Source of the DNA: Kineococcus rhizosphaerae
GTDB lineage: Bacteria; Actinomycetota; Actinomycetes; Actinomycetales; Kineococcaceae
Direction: 5' to 3'
Assembly (NCBI RefSeq): GCF_003002055.1
Contig: NZ_PVZF01000017.1
Span: 1 to 54,067, forward strand
DNA: 54,067 nucleotides
Within the stretch, counting starts at the first letter, position 1; every line of letters begins with the position of its first letter. A program made the position numbers and the translations under genes. Under the pieces are notes generated by a model. It was given only the letters and a program-made list of their open reading frames with translations. It made no database searches and was not told the DNA's origin. Shown in pieces: positions 9,101-17,042 of the stretch.

Positions 9101-10235
9101 GCGGTCACCGGTGCCGGGCTCGACGTGCCCGATCCGTCCACGCCGTGGGCACCCACCCCCGCCGTGGCGTTCGCCCGCGACGCCGACAAGGCGATCACCG
9201 AGGACGTGGGCGACAAGGAGTGGCAACGGTTCCAGGACGCGGTGACCACCGAGGTCAAGAACCTCACCGACACCCTCGTCCGGCGTGGGAACACCGCGAG
9301 CTGGTCGCTGGTCGCCGACGTCATCGTCGTCGACGTCCGCTACGCCGGGCGGGCCACGACCGTGCACGACCTGCGCGCCGACCTCGACGCCGACGCTGGG
9401 GAACGCCGTCGGCTCCTGGACGCCCGCGAACGCGAGGTGCTGGAGAACCACCTCGTCGCCGAGGTCGCCAGCGAGCTGCAGGAACTCATCACCGGCGCCG
9501 AACGCCAGGTGGCCGACGTGAACGCCGAACTCGACCGGCGTCCCCTCAGCACGGGGATGCCGGCTGCGGATGCAGTGGCAACCCGTGCCCGACGGACCGG
9601 CCGGGTTGGAGGAGGCCCGGCGTCGCCTGCTGCGGCAGAGCGCGGACGCGTGGTCGCAGCAGGACCGCTCCGCCGTCGGAGAGTTCCTGCAGCAGCAGAT
9701 CCAGGCCGTGCGGCAGGACGGTTCCGCCGGGACGTGGCTGGAGCACCTCACGGCGGCGCTCGACTACCGCAGCTGGCACCGGTTCACCGTGCAGCGGCTG
9801 CAGGACGGGCGCTGGCGCCCCTCGGACGGGCCGGCGTCCGGCGGTGAACAGGTCCTGGCCGCCAGCGTCCCGCTGTTCGCGGCGGCCTCGGCGCACTACC
9901 GGTCGGCGGGGAACCCCGACGCGCCCCGCATCATCACCCTCGACGAGGCGTTCGCCGGGGTCGACGACACCGCGCGGGCCGACTACCTCGGGTTGCTGGC
10001 GCAGTTCGACCTCGACGTCGTCATGACCAGCGAACGGGAGTGGGCCTGCTACCCGCAGGTCCCCGGCATCGGCATCTCGCACCTGTCCCGCGTCGCAGGG
10101 GTCGACGCGGTGCTCGTGACCTCGTTCCGCTGGGACGGCCGCACCCGGCACCCCGTGGAGCGGCCCGCCAGCCAGTCCGTCGTCCCCGCGCCGCGGGCGG
10201 TCCCGCCGCCGGACCAGGACGGCCTGTTCCCGTGA
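6152..10235 (+). pseudogene. jetC: jetC SMC-like ATPase (TIGR02680), disrupted by a +1 frameshift at about 9560
   Basis: MukB/SbcC-like ATPase of the Wadjet operon. The N-terminal part runs from GTG 6152 and has the Walker A motif GNNGAGKS (residues 41-48), then about 900 residues of Arg/Ala/Glu-rich coiled coil. The reading frame leaves the family after PLSTGM (ending 9559). Homologous sequence resumes one base later at 9561 as RLRMQWQPVPDGPAG and continues to 10235. It carries the ABC signature SGGEQ (9837) and Walker B LDEAFAGVD. Skipping base 9560 gives 1360 residues, the usual family length. As written, the N-terminal frame runs on to 9847 and loses Walker B. An internal ATG at 9570 could start the C-terminal piece. 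This is either true inactivation, a split SMC, or a sequencing indel; the sequence alone cannot decide. Confidence 0.85.
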
Positions 10236-11485
10236 GCGACGCCCGGCTGCGTGCGCTGCTCGGGTCCACGGACTCGGCGTGGTTGCGGCGTCGGGTGCGC
10301 GAGCGCCTCGCGGCGGGCAGACCCGTGACGGGCAGCGTGACCCTGCGCGAACCGTCCACCGCCGAACGCGCGGTGCTGGACGGGCTGCTGGGGCGACGGC
10401 CCCGTTCCTCCGGTGCGCTGTCGGTGCGTCTGGAGGAGGTCGACGAGGTGCTGCGCGCCGGAGCGTGGCCCGGTGGGCTCGCCGACGCGGTCGTCCACCT
10501 CGACGGGCCGGTGACCGTCCGCGCGGAGCAGGCGGCGGCCGCGGAGTCCGCGTGGGCGTCGTTGCTGGCTCCGCTGGACGAGCAGGCGCTCGCGGGTCCC
10601 TGGTGGGCGCCGTGGTGGGCGCCGACCCGGGGTTCGGCGTCGCTGCGGCGAACCCTGAACGGTTCTGCCGCACCGACGGAGCTGATCGCGTCCCTGCGGC
10701 GGGTACTGGCGGGACTCCCCTCCGCGGGAGAGGCGTTGGGGACGTTCGCACAACGCACCGCGGGCGACCCGCACGCCCTCGACGGGGGACCGCTGGCCGG
10801 GCTGGTGCTCTCCGCGCTCGCCTTCCCCGGTGGTCCCCCGAACGGCGCCGAGGAACGTCGGGCGGTGTGGGCGGGGTCCGGGATCGCGCTCGACGACGTG
10901 TCCTCGACGGTTCTCGTGGCCGGTTTCGCCGGGGACGGTTCGCCGACCGGGCGGGCACTGGCCGCGTGGCGGGAGGCGGGGCTGCCGGCGGTCCTCACGT
11001 TGCGGCACGTCGTGGCGGGGGTCCCGCCCGCCGGACCGGTGGTGCACGTCTGCGAGAACCCCGTCGTGCTGCGGGCCGCGCTGGACGCGTTCGGAACGAC
11101 GACGCCGCCGCTGGTGTGCCTGTCGGGGCGACCCAGCGCCGCGGGGACGGTGCTGCTGCGCGGCCTCCTGGCGCAGGGGGTCCGCGTGCGCTACCACGGC
11201 GACCTGGACTGGGGCGGTCTGTCGATCGCCGGGTCCGTGCTGGGCCTGGGGGCGCAGCCGTGGCGGCTGGGGGTGGACGACTACCGCGCCGCCGTGCGGC
11301 GCGCGGGGCGGCCGTTGCGGGGCACGGCGGTGGCGACGCCGTGGGACGTCGCGTTGGGCGCCGAGGTGGAGCGGGTGGGGTTGGGCGTGGACGAGGAGGC
11401 GGTCCTGGACCTGCTGCTGGACGACCTGGCGGGTTCGCGGCTCACGTGCGACGACGCAACGGGTGGTGCGCCGGCAGGTCGGTGA
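10232..11485 (+). CDS. jetD: JetD, type II Wadjet Toprim nuclease (DUF2399/TIGR02679)
   Basis: 417 residues of TIGR02679/DUF2399. The C-terminal half is a Toprim fold related to topoisomerase VI subunit A: VHVCENPVVLRAALD supplies the acidic Glu (E275) and RYHGDLDWGGLSIA supplies the Asp pair (D324/D326) for metal binding. JetD is the nuclease that cuts plasmids captured by JetABC. The GTG start overlaps the jetC stop (GTGA), which itself argues that jetC was recently read through to this point. The 3' end overlaps a convergent membrane-protein gene by 44 bases. The active-site residues look intact although the upstream ATPase is frameshifted. Confidence 0.87.
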   Translation: MSDARLRALLGSTDSAWLRRRVRERLAAGRPVTGSVTLREPSTAERAVLDGLLGRRPRSSGALSVRLEEVDEVLRAGAWPGGLADAVVHLDGPVTVRAEQAAAAESAWASLLAPLDEQALAGPWWAPWWAPTRGSASLRRTLNGSAAPTELIASLRRVLAGLPSAGEALGTFAQRTAGDPHALDGGPLAGLVLSALAFPGGPPNGAEERRAVWAGSGIALDDVSSTVLVAGFAGDGSPTGRALAAWREAGLPAVLTLRHVVAGVPPAGPVVHVCENPVVLRAALDAFGTTTPPLVCLSGRPSAAGTVLLRGLLAQGVRVRYHGDLDWGGLSIAGSVLGLGAQPWRLGVDDYRAAVRRAGRPLRGTAVATPWDVALGAEVERVGLGVDEEAVLDLLLDDLAGSRLTCDDATGGAPAGR

Positions 11486-12272
11486 GCGGGATCCGCAGGT
11501 CGGACCAGCGCCACCCCAGCCGACGCAACCGGACGTGCTCGTAGACCGTCAGGGCCAGCACCGTCACCGCGCCACCGACCCCCAGCAGGGCCAGGGTGTG
11601 CTCGACCCCGACCGATGGTTCCACGGCCTCGCTGACGTTCTCCGCGCCGCTGGCGAGCGCGACGACGAAGGCCAGGATCGACGGCAGCAGCGGGTGGACG
11701 TCGCCCGCGCAGAACAGGTGCCGCACCCCGTGTACGAGGACCGCCGCGGCAGCGGCGAGCAGGAACGGCCACACCAGGTACAGGGCGATGCCGCCGCCGA
11801 GGAGGACCGGACCGGTGGCCTCGACCAGGGGCGACCCGGGGGGCAGGTCGTCGACCTCCTCCGTCCCCCACAGGACGAGCGTGGGGACCGCGACGACCGC
11901 GACGAGCAGAAGGAACGGCCGGACGACCGGAGTCAGCCGGTCCCGGCGCTGACTGCGGTGGCTGCGGAGGGCGACGACGGCGGTGCCGACGAGGAAGACC
12001 GGGACGGCGACCAGCGCCTTGAGCGCGAACCCGACGACCGCACCCGTCACCAGGTCCCCCGCCAGGCCGGAGGACACGTCCCGGGAGACGGCGACCGCAA
12101 CGACCACGCTGGCGTACCCGAGCCAGGACCGCCACGCCTGCAAGCGTTCCACGTGCGGGTCGCCGGGACGGCGTGGACGCATCCAGCGCGAGGCCGTGCG
12201 CCAGCATCGGCGGACCGTGCGCAGGTACCAGGCGACGAAGCGGACGGCCAGCTCGACGAGCACCTCGACCAC
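11442..12272 (-). CDS. Multi-pass membrane protein, unknown function
   Basis: 276 residues with about six hydrophobic segments (roughly residues 50-70, 78-105, 118-137, 155-190, 205-222 and 228-250) and a basic N-terminus rich in Arg and Trp. I do not recognise the family. The GTG start has GAGGAG five bases upstream. The gene converges on jetD with a 44-bp overlap. Nothing links it to Wadjet; it may be a general actinobacterial envelope protein. High GC and codon use match its neighbours. Confidence 0.65.
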   Translation of the reverse strand: MVEVLVELAVRFVAWYLRTVRRCWRTASRWMRPRRPGDPHVERLQAWRSWLGYASVVVAVAVSRDVSSGLAGDLVTGAVVGFALKALVAVPVFLVGTAVVALRSHRSQRRDRLTPVVRPFLLLVAVVAVPTLVLWGTEEVDDLPPGSPLVEATGPVLLGGGIALYLVWPFLLAAAAAVLVHGVRHLFCAGDVHPLLPSILAFVVALASGAENVSEAVEPSVGVEHTLALLGVGGAVTVLALTVYEHVRLRRLGWRWSDLRIPLTDLPAHHPLRRRT

Positions 12273-12346
12273 GACGGCTCCTCTCCCGTGTCACTGCCTG
12301 TGACGACTGTGGCAGAGGGGTCGGACGCACCGGAGGTGCACCGTCG

Positions 12347-13111
12347 TCACCGGCTCACGACGACGACCTCGATCCCCCGTTCCCGCAGCGCCTCGACGTG
12401 CTCGGCGGGGGCCGTGGCGTCGGTGACCAGCGTCCACGGCAGCGGCAGCCGCACCCAGGCGTGGAACGGGCGCGCGCCGACCTTCGCGCCGTGGGCGAGG
12501 ACGTGGACACGGTCAGCGCGCCGGGCCATGAGTTCCTTGAGCCGCACCTGCTGCAGGTCCGCCTCGCAGACCTCCCCGTCGGGGGAGATCCCGTCGGTGC
12601 CGAGGAACACGGCGTCGGCGCTGACCCGTTCGAGCGCGGCCTCGGTGAGCGGGCCGAGGAAACCCTGGCTCACCGGGCGCAACCGGCCGCCGAGGCACTC
12701 CACGGTGACGCCGTCGGCGTCGGTGAGTTCTTCGATCACGGTGAGGCTCGCGGTGACGACCGTCAGCCCGCGCGCGCCGCGCAGGGCGGTGGCGAGCGCG
12801 CCGACGGTGGAGCCCACGTCGAGCAGGACGGTGTCGCCGTCGGCGACCTGCGCGGCGGCCCAGCGGGCGATGGAGGCCTTGGCAGCGTGGGCCTCACCGG
12901 TGCGTTGCCGCAGCGTGGGTTCGCCGTGCTCGCCGAGGGCGATGGCCCCGCCGTAGGTGCGGGCGATGCGGCCCTCGGTGGTGAGGGCCGCGAGGTCGCG
13001 GCGGATCGTGGAGGCGGACACGCCGAACCGGGTGGCGAGGGCGTCGACGTTCGCGAGGCCGTCGGCGCGGGCGAGGTCGACGATGGTCGCGCGGCGGGTC
13101 TCGGAGGACAC
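12347..13111 (-). CDS. DeoR/GlpR-family transcriptional regulator
   Basis: 254 residues. An N-terminal winged helix (SETRRATIVDLARADGLANVDALATRFGVSASTIRRDLAALTTEGRIARTYGG without its flanks) is followed by a DeoR sensor domain with LDVGSTVGALATAL, a phosphosugar-binding loop seen in sugar-responsive DeoR proteins. It is the last gene of the denK-like/pdxA2 operon on the minus strand, starting 11 bases after the pdxA2 stop, so it probably controls that operon in response to a phosphorylated four-carbon acid. GTG 13111 is the best start because it places the helix-turn-helix at the N-terminus; the ribosome binding site is weak (GAGAA). Confidence 0.85.
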   Translation of the reverse strand: MSSETRRATIVDLARADGLANVDALATRFGVSASTIRRDLAALTTEGRIARTYGGAIALGEHGEPTLRQRTGEAHAAKASIARWAAAQVADGDTVLLDVGSTVGALATALRGARGLTVVTASLTVIEELTDADGVTVECLGGRLRPVSQGFLGPLTEAALERVSADAVFLGTDGISPDGEVCEADLQQVRLKELMARRADRVHVLAHGAKVGARPFHAWVRLPLPWTLVTDATAPAEHVEALRERGIEVVVVSR

Positions 13112-13122
13112 GGGAGTTCTCG

Positions 13123-14121
13123 TCAGCCCGCGTCGGGGCGGGGGGCGACCTCGATGGCCTGCCGCATCGCCTCGACCATGCTGCGGGTGTCGACGGTGCC
13201 GGTGCCGGCGATGTCGAAGGCCGTGCCGTGGTCGACGGACGTGCGGATCACCGGCAGGCCGACGGTGATGTTCACGCCCGCCTCGATGCCGAGGACCTTC
13301 ACCGGGCCGTGGCCCTGGTCGTGGTACATCGCGACGACGAGGTCGTAGTCGCCGCGGGCGGCGAGGAAGAACAGCGTGTCGGCGGCGAGCGGTCCACGGG
13401 CGTCGATCCCGTCGGCCTGGACGGCGTCGATCGCGGGGCTGATCTTCTCGGCCTCCTCGCCGTACCCGAACAACCCGCCCTCCCCCGCGTGCGGGTTGAT
13501 CGCACACACCCCGATCCTCGGGTCCGGGTTGCCCGCGGCGACGAGGGCGGCGTGCCCGCGGCGGACGGTGCGCTCGACGAGACCGGGTTCGATCTTCGCG
13601 ATGGCGTCGAGGAGGCCGATGTGGGTGGTGACGTGGATGACCTTGAGGGTGGGCGTCGACAACATCATCGACACTTCGGGGGTTCCGGTGAGGTCGGCGA
13701 GCAGTTCGGTGTGGCCGGGGTAGACGTGCCCGCCGAGGTGCAGGGCCTCCTTGTTGAGGGGAGCGGTGCAGATGGCCTGGACCTCCCCACGCAGCGCCAT
13801 CTCGCTGGCGACCCGGACGTAGTGGTAGGCCGCGTCGCCCGCAACGGCGGACAACTCCCCCCAAGGCAGGTCCCCAGGGAGCAGACCGAGGTCGACGACG
13901 TTGATCCGGTCGGGCTGGAACTCGGCGACGCTCCCGATCGCGACGATGTCGGCCTCGACATTCAGAACCTTCGCGGCCTGGTGCAGTCGGCGCGCGTCGC
14001 CGACGACGACGGGGCGTGAGTTCCGGGTGATCCCCTCGTCGAGGAGGGCGGCGACGACGATCTCGGGGCCGACGCCGGCGCCGTCGCCCATTGTGACGGC
14101 GATGGCGGGGGTGCTGCTCAT
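13123..14121 (-). CDS. pdxA2: PdxA2-type 4-phospho-D-erythronate/D-threonate dehydrogenase
   Basis: 332 residues of the PdxA superfamily. The start is AVTMGDGAGVGPEIV. Metal-ligand histidines lie in YPGHTELLADLTG, HVTTHIGLL and AMYHDQGHGPVKVLG. The pairing with a DUF1537 kinase and a DeoR regulator indicates PdxA2 rather than vitamin B6 biosynthesis. In the known pathway the kinase product is oxidised and decarboxylated to dihydroxyacetone phosphate and CO2 with NAD+. ATG 14121 is preceded by GAGAGG and overlaps the kinase stop (ATGA). Whether threonate or erythronate is the substrate cannot be read from sequence. Confidence 0.88.
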   Translation of the reverse strand: MSSTPAIAVTMGDGAGVGPEIVVAALLDEGITRNSRPVVVGDARRLHQAAKVLNVEADIVAIGSVAEFQPDRINVVDLGLLPGDLPWGELSAVAGDAAYHYVRVASEMALRGEVQAICTAPLNKEALHLGGHVYPGHTELLADLTGTPEVSMMLSTPTLKVIHVTTHIGLLDAIAKIEPGLVERTVRRGHAALVAAGNPDPRIGVCAINPHAGEGGLFGYGEEAEKISPAIDAVQADGIDARGPLAADTLFFLAARGDYDLVVAMYHDQGHGPVKVLGIEAGVNITVGLPVIRTSVDHGTAFDIAGTGTVDTRSMVEAMRQAIEVAPRPDAG

Positions 14122-15260
14122 GGTGTGCCTCTCAGGAGGTCGGGGTTCAGCGCACGGACGATGGTGAGCAGGCTGTCCGGGCCGCCGAAGCTGCCCGGCC
14201 GGGTGACGACGTGGCGGCCGTCGGGGGTCTCGGAGCGGACGGCGCCGTGCTCGATCTGCCCGACGATGCGCAGGGACGGCACGCCGAGCGCGTCGAGGAC
14301 CTGGCGGGCGGTCTCCCCGCCGGTGAGGACGAGGTCGGCGGGGCCGACGGCGTCGGCGACGACCCGGCCCAGGGCGCGGGACAGCGAGCGCCCCTCGGCC
14401 CGGCCGGTGAGGCGGACGACGGTCAGGGGGTTCCGGGTGGCCTTCGTCAGGTGGGCAGCGGCGGTTCCGTCGAGGACGTCGGCGCAGGGCAGGTCGACGA
14501 CGGAGGCACCGGCGCGTTCGAGTTCCCGGAGTTGCTGCTGGGCGACGGGTTCGGCGGTGCCGACGACCACGACGACGTTCCGCGTGTCCCGCGGGGGTTC
14601 GGGTGGCCCGGGGGTCCCGGCGGGCAGGGCGCGGGCGACCGCGGCGACGAGGGCCGCCGAGCCAGCGAGGGCGCAGCCGGGGGCGGCGGTGACGAGGCGG
14701 TCGAGGTCGTCGTCGGTCTCGGCGTCGCAGATGACGACGGTGCCGTCGTCGACGCGCGCGAGGTGGGCGCGGAGCTCCACGGACCGGACCAGGGCGAGGG
14801 GCAGCACGGTGGTCGGGACGCCGGGGAGGGCGTCGGCGACGGTGTCCGGGGCGGGGCGGTCCTCGATCACCCACGCGGCCGTCGTCGCCAGGGGGCGGCC
14901 CTCGACAAGGAGGCGGCCCTCGCGGACGGTGCGGCCGGCGACGGGGAGGGCGGGGGCGAGCAGGACCGTCTTCCGTGCTGCGCGGACGCCGGGGACGAGG
15001 TTGCCGCGCAGCAGGCTGTCGACCTTGGTGACGACGGTCCGGCCCTGGTGTCGGTGGAGGACCTCGGTGAGGCGGTGCCCGACGTCGGCGGCGGGCAGGT
15101 GGCGGGAGTGCAGGTCGACGACGGCGTCCCCGGGCGGGGCGGGAGCGGGCCAGAGGGCGACGTGGACGGGGCCGTGCCTGCGCGAACCGCGCACGCGGAG
15201 GGCGGCAGCGGACTCAGCGGCGCCGGAGAGGTCGTCGGCCAGGACGAGGAGTTCGGTCAC
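14118..15260 (-). CDS. Four-carbon acid sugar kinase (DUF1537, DenK/DtnK/OtnK family)
   Basis: 380 residues. The N-terminal nucleotide-binding DUF1537 part has LVLADDLSGAAESA and TKVDSLLRGN; the C-terminal part has LVLTGGETARQVLDALG and GRHVVTRPGSFGGPDSLL, all family landmarks. It phosphorylates a four-carbon sugar acid (threonate/erythronate type) at C4 with ATP, feeding PdxA2. GTG 15260 is chosen because GAGGAGG lies six bases upstream. It is first in the kinase-pdxA2-deoR operon. TGCGC repeats lie just upstream over the presumed promoter. The exact sugar acid is not determinable. Confidence 0.85.
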   Translation of the reverse strand: MTELLVLADDLSGAAESAAALRVRGSRRHGPVHVALWPAPAPPGDAVVDLHSRHLPAADVGHRLTEVLHRHQGRTVVTKVDSLLRGNLVPGVRAARKTVLLAPALPVAGRTVREGRLLVEGRPLATTAAWVIEDRPAPDTVADALPGVPTTVLPLALVRSVELRAHLARVDDGTVVICDAETDDDLDRLVTAAPGCALAGSAALVAAVARALPAGTPGPPEPPRDTRNVVVVVGTAEPVAQQQLRELERAGASVVDLPCADVLDGTAAAHLTKATRNPLTVVRLTGRAEGRSLSRALGRVVADAVGPADLVLTGGETARQVLDALGVPSLRIVGQIEHGAVRSETPDGRHVVTRPGSFGGPDSLLTIVRALNPDLLRGTP

Positions 15261-15334
15261 CGTGCCTCCTCGTCGATGCTGCTGCGCCTCTTCCACGTGG
15301 GTGGGCAGCGGTCGGCTGACCACGCTAGTCATCG

Positions 15335-15358
15335 TGCGCGAACTGCGCAACGATGCGC
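15335..15358 (-). promoter_or_regulatory. Triple TGCGC direct repeat, candidate DeoR operator
   Basis: TGCGC occurs at 15335, 15344 and 15354, spaced 9 and 10 bp. On the minus strand a TAGCGT -10-like hexamer (15323-15328) and a TTGCGC -35-like hexamer (15345-15350) are 16 bp apart, so the repeats overlap the presumed kinase-operon promoter. Direct-repeat operators are common for DeoR proteins. Functional assignment is inference. Confidence 0.4.
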
Positions 15359-15452
15359 AGACTGATCACGCCTCTTGCTTGCCCGACGACCGCGTCGCGT
15401 GGTGCGGTGTGATCAGCTGCCCGCCCGACCCACCGCCGCGTCAGGAGACCCC

Positions 15453-15703
15453 GTGGCCGCATTCCCGGCCATCCCCGAGTTCGCCCGCAAGCTCCGCGCC
15501 CGCGAACCCCTCGTGGGCTACTGGGTGGTGCTCGACTCCCCCGCCAGCACCGAGCGCCTCGCACGCGTCGGCTACGACTACGTCTGCCTCGACCAGCAGC
15601 ACGGGCTGCTCGGGTTCGACGGGCTGCTGCGCGGGCTCATCGCCGTGGACGCCGGGTCGCGGTTGGGGCCGGTCGAGACCGTCGGCATCCTGCTGAGCCT
15701 AGG
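15453..15703 (+). pseudogene. HpcH/HpaI-type aldolase, N-terminal fragment
   Basis: GTG 15453 with AGGAG upstream starts a class II HpcH/HpaI aldolase: FARKLRAREPLVGYWVVLDSPASTERLARVGYDYVCLDQQHGLLGFDGLL is the family's N-terminal barrel strand with its metal/substrate residues. After about residue 75 (near 15676) the sequence no longer resembles the family, and at 15704 an IS481-type element begins. The remaining roughly 170 residues are absent on both sides of the island, so the gene is a remnant. It is divergent from the four-carbon acid kinase and may once have belonged to the same catabolic locus. Confidence 0.75.
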
Positions 15704-15728
15704 TGTACTGACCACGCAGGTTGGTGAC
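15704..15728. repeat. IS481 terminal inverted repeat, left
   Basis: It begins TGTACTGACCACGCAGGTTG and is a perfect inverted match to 16749-16773. Together with the adjacent CCTAGG the two matching arms are 31 bp long. Confidence 0.88.
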
Positions 15729-15739
15729 GCGCGAGGCGG

Positions 15740-16698
15740 GCGGTAGCCCTCCGAGTGAGGTGTGGGGACGATGATGGTCGTAGACGTGCAGCTAGGCGGG
15801 CAGGGCCTGGCGGCGTTCGCCTCTGAGGCGTAGGGCCGGGCGTAGGCCAGTTGGTGGCCAGTGTGCGGTGGAAGCGTTCGACCTTGCCGTTGGTCTGCGG
15901 CCGGTAGGACCCAGTCCGCTTGTGGACGGTGCCGCTTGTAGCCAGCGCAGCAGCAAAGACGCGGGAGCGGTGGTTGAAGCCGTTGTCGCTCAAACAGCGG
16001 ACGATGCGAACACCGCAGCCGGCGAACCAGGCCGCTGCCCGGGCCTAGAAGTCCGCGGTGCTCCGGCCTTGCTCATCGGAAAGGATCTCGGTGTAGGCCA
16101 GGCGGGATTGGTCGTCCAGGACGGTGTGCAAGTAGCCGTAGCCACTGCCGCGCTTCATGTTCGGACGGGCCTGCTGGCCGTGAACGTGCCAGCCGCCGTC
16201 GGGATGCGGCCCAGCTTCTTGACGTCGATGTTCACCAGGTCTCCTGGTGCAGGGTGCTCGTAGCGGCGGACCTGGCGGCGCAGTCGTTGCCGTAGGCCAG
16301 GTCGACATCGCACAAGCGCGGTATGCCTTTTCGACGCAGGATTCTGGCGACGGTGGGGACCGGTAGGCCCAGTCGGGGTCCGATCCTGGCTGGTTCCCAG
16401 TCGCGCTCGGCGCGTAGAGCTGTGACCTGTTCGACGACCTTTGCGGCTGTTCGGCGCGGGCTGCGGTGGGGCCGGGAGGAGTGGTCGTCCATGCGGCCGG
16501 TCCGTGCTGGCGGTAGCGCTCGGCCCAGCGTTTGGCGGTGGCAAAGTCACTTAAAAGCGTTCGGCGGCGCGGCGGATGGGCCAGCCGTCCTCGACGATGA
16601 CCCGGGCCAGTTTCAGTCGCCGCAGGGGTCAGGGCGGCGTTACGCTGGGGCACGAAAACCTCCGGGTGCTTGGTGCGGGTGCCGTCAGACGGCTCCAC
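15740..16698 (-). pseudogene. IS481 transposase remnant with multiple frameshifts
   Basis: Transposase pieces lie in successive, different minus-strand frames. The order is an N-terminal RNAALTP and FATAKRWAERYRQHG, the helix-turn-helix part ALRAERDWEPARIGPRLGLPVPTVARIL, the pre-catalytic RRYEHPAPGDLVNIDVKKLGRIP, the catalytic-domain part GYGYLHTVLDDQSRLAYTEIL, and the C-terminal YRPQTNGKVERFHRTLA with the final rve-domain acidic region. At least four frame changes and a stop separate them, so no functional enzyme is encoded. Movement could only have been in trans, or decay is recent relative to the preserved ends. Confidence 0.8.
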
Positions 16699-16748
16699 AC
16701 CTCACTCGGAGGTCTTCCTCACGTCACGGACCCTCAAGTCCATGGCGT

Positions 16749-16773
16749 GTCACCAACCTGCGTGGTCAGTACA
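16749..16773. repeat. IS481 terminal inverted repeat, right
   Basis: Perfect inverted copy of the left terminal repeat, followed directly by the second copy of the CCTAGG target duplication at 16774-16779. Confidence 0.88.
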
Positions 16774-16779
16774 CCTAGG

Positions 16780-17042
16780 GAACGGCACCATTCTTAATAC
16801 GTCTTGGATCGCGACGGAGAGACTATAATATGTGTAACACCGTGAGGGCCTTGACGCACAGCAGGGTGAGATCATTGGCGGATCCATGGCGAGGGACCTC
16901 GACATTTCAACGGATTGCCCAACTCTCGCCCGGCGCCGATGCAATTGGTTCGCAATGTCCGCCGCAGAGCACAGAGATCGCCAATGAGCGAGAGCCTCGG
17001 TATTCACCTGCGGTTTTTCTGCAGGACAACCTCCTGACCCCT
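16780..17042. other. Lower-GC junction without a recognisable gene
   Basis: Composition drops sharply here relative to the left flank. A TATAAT hexamer at 16824-16829 has no well-spaced -35 partner. Short open frames in both directions have no family features. A weak CCTGC/GCAGG hairpin lies at about 17010-17030, downstream of the endonuclease stop. Confidence 0.5.

Larger units (their letters stand above)
15704..16773 (-). mobile_element. IS481-family insertion sequence, degenerate
   Basis: A 1070-bp element bounded by perfect inverted repeats starting TGTACTGACCACGCAGG (15704 onward) and its complement ending at 16773. The match extends about 25 bp inward before the first difference. It is flanked on both sides by CCTAGG (15698-15703 and 16774-16779), a 6-bp target duplication of the NCTAGN type known for IS481. 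The internal transposase is broken (separate entry). The element sits at or very near the left edge of the restriction-modification island. Confidence 0.88.

Noticed and set aside
6116-9751. Very long minus-strand open frame opposite jetC
   Set aside because: The translation is low-complexity Arg/Gly/Val-rich and is the mirror of a well-supported SMC-like gene. It is a GC-bias artefact.
12347-13864. Single 505-residue protein joining pdxA2-region sequence to the DeoR regulator
   Set aside because: The upstream part is out-of-frame pdxA2 sequence. The DeoR homology starts at GTG 13111, and pdxA2 is intact in its own frame.
15868-16263. Plus-strand open frame inside the IS element
   Set aside because: It is antisense to recognisable transposase segments and has no IS accessory-gene features.
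16824-16829. Consensus TATAAT as an outward promoter from the IS/island edge
   Set aside because: No -35 at acceptable spacing and no gene downstream on that strand for over 200 bases.
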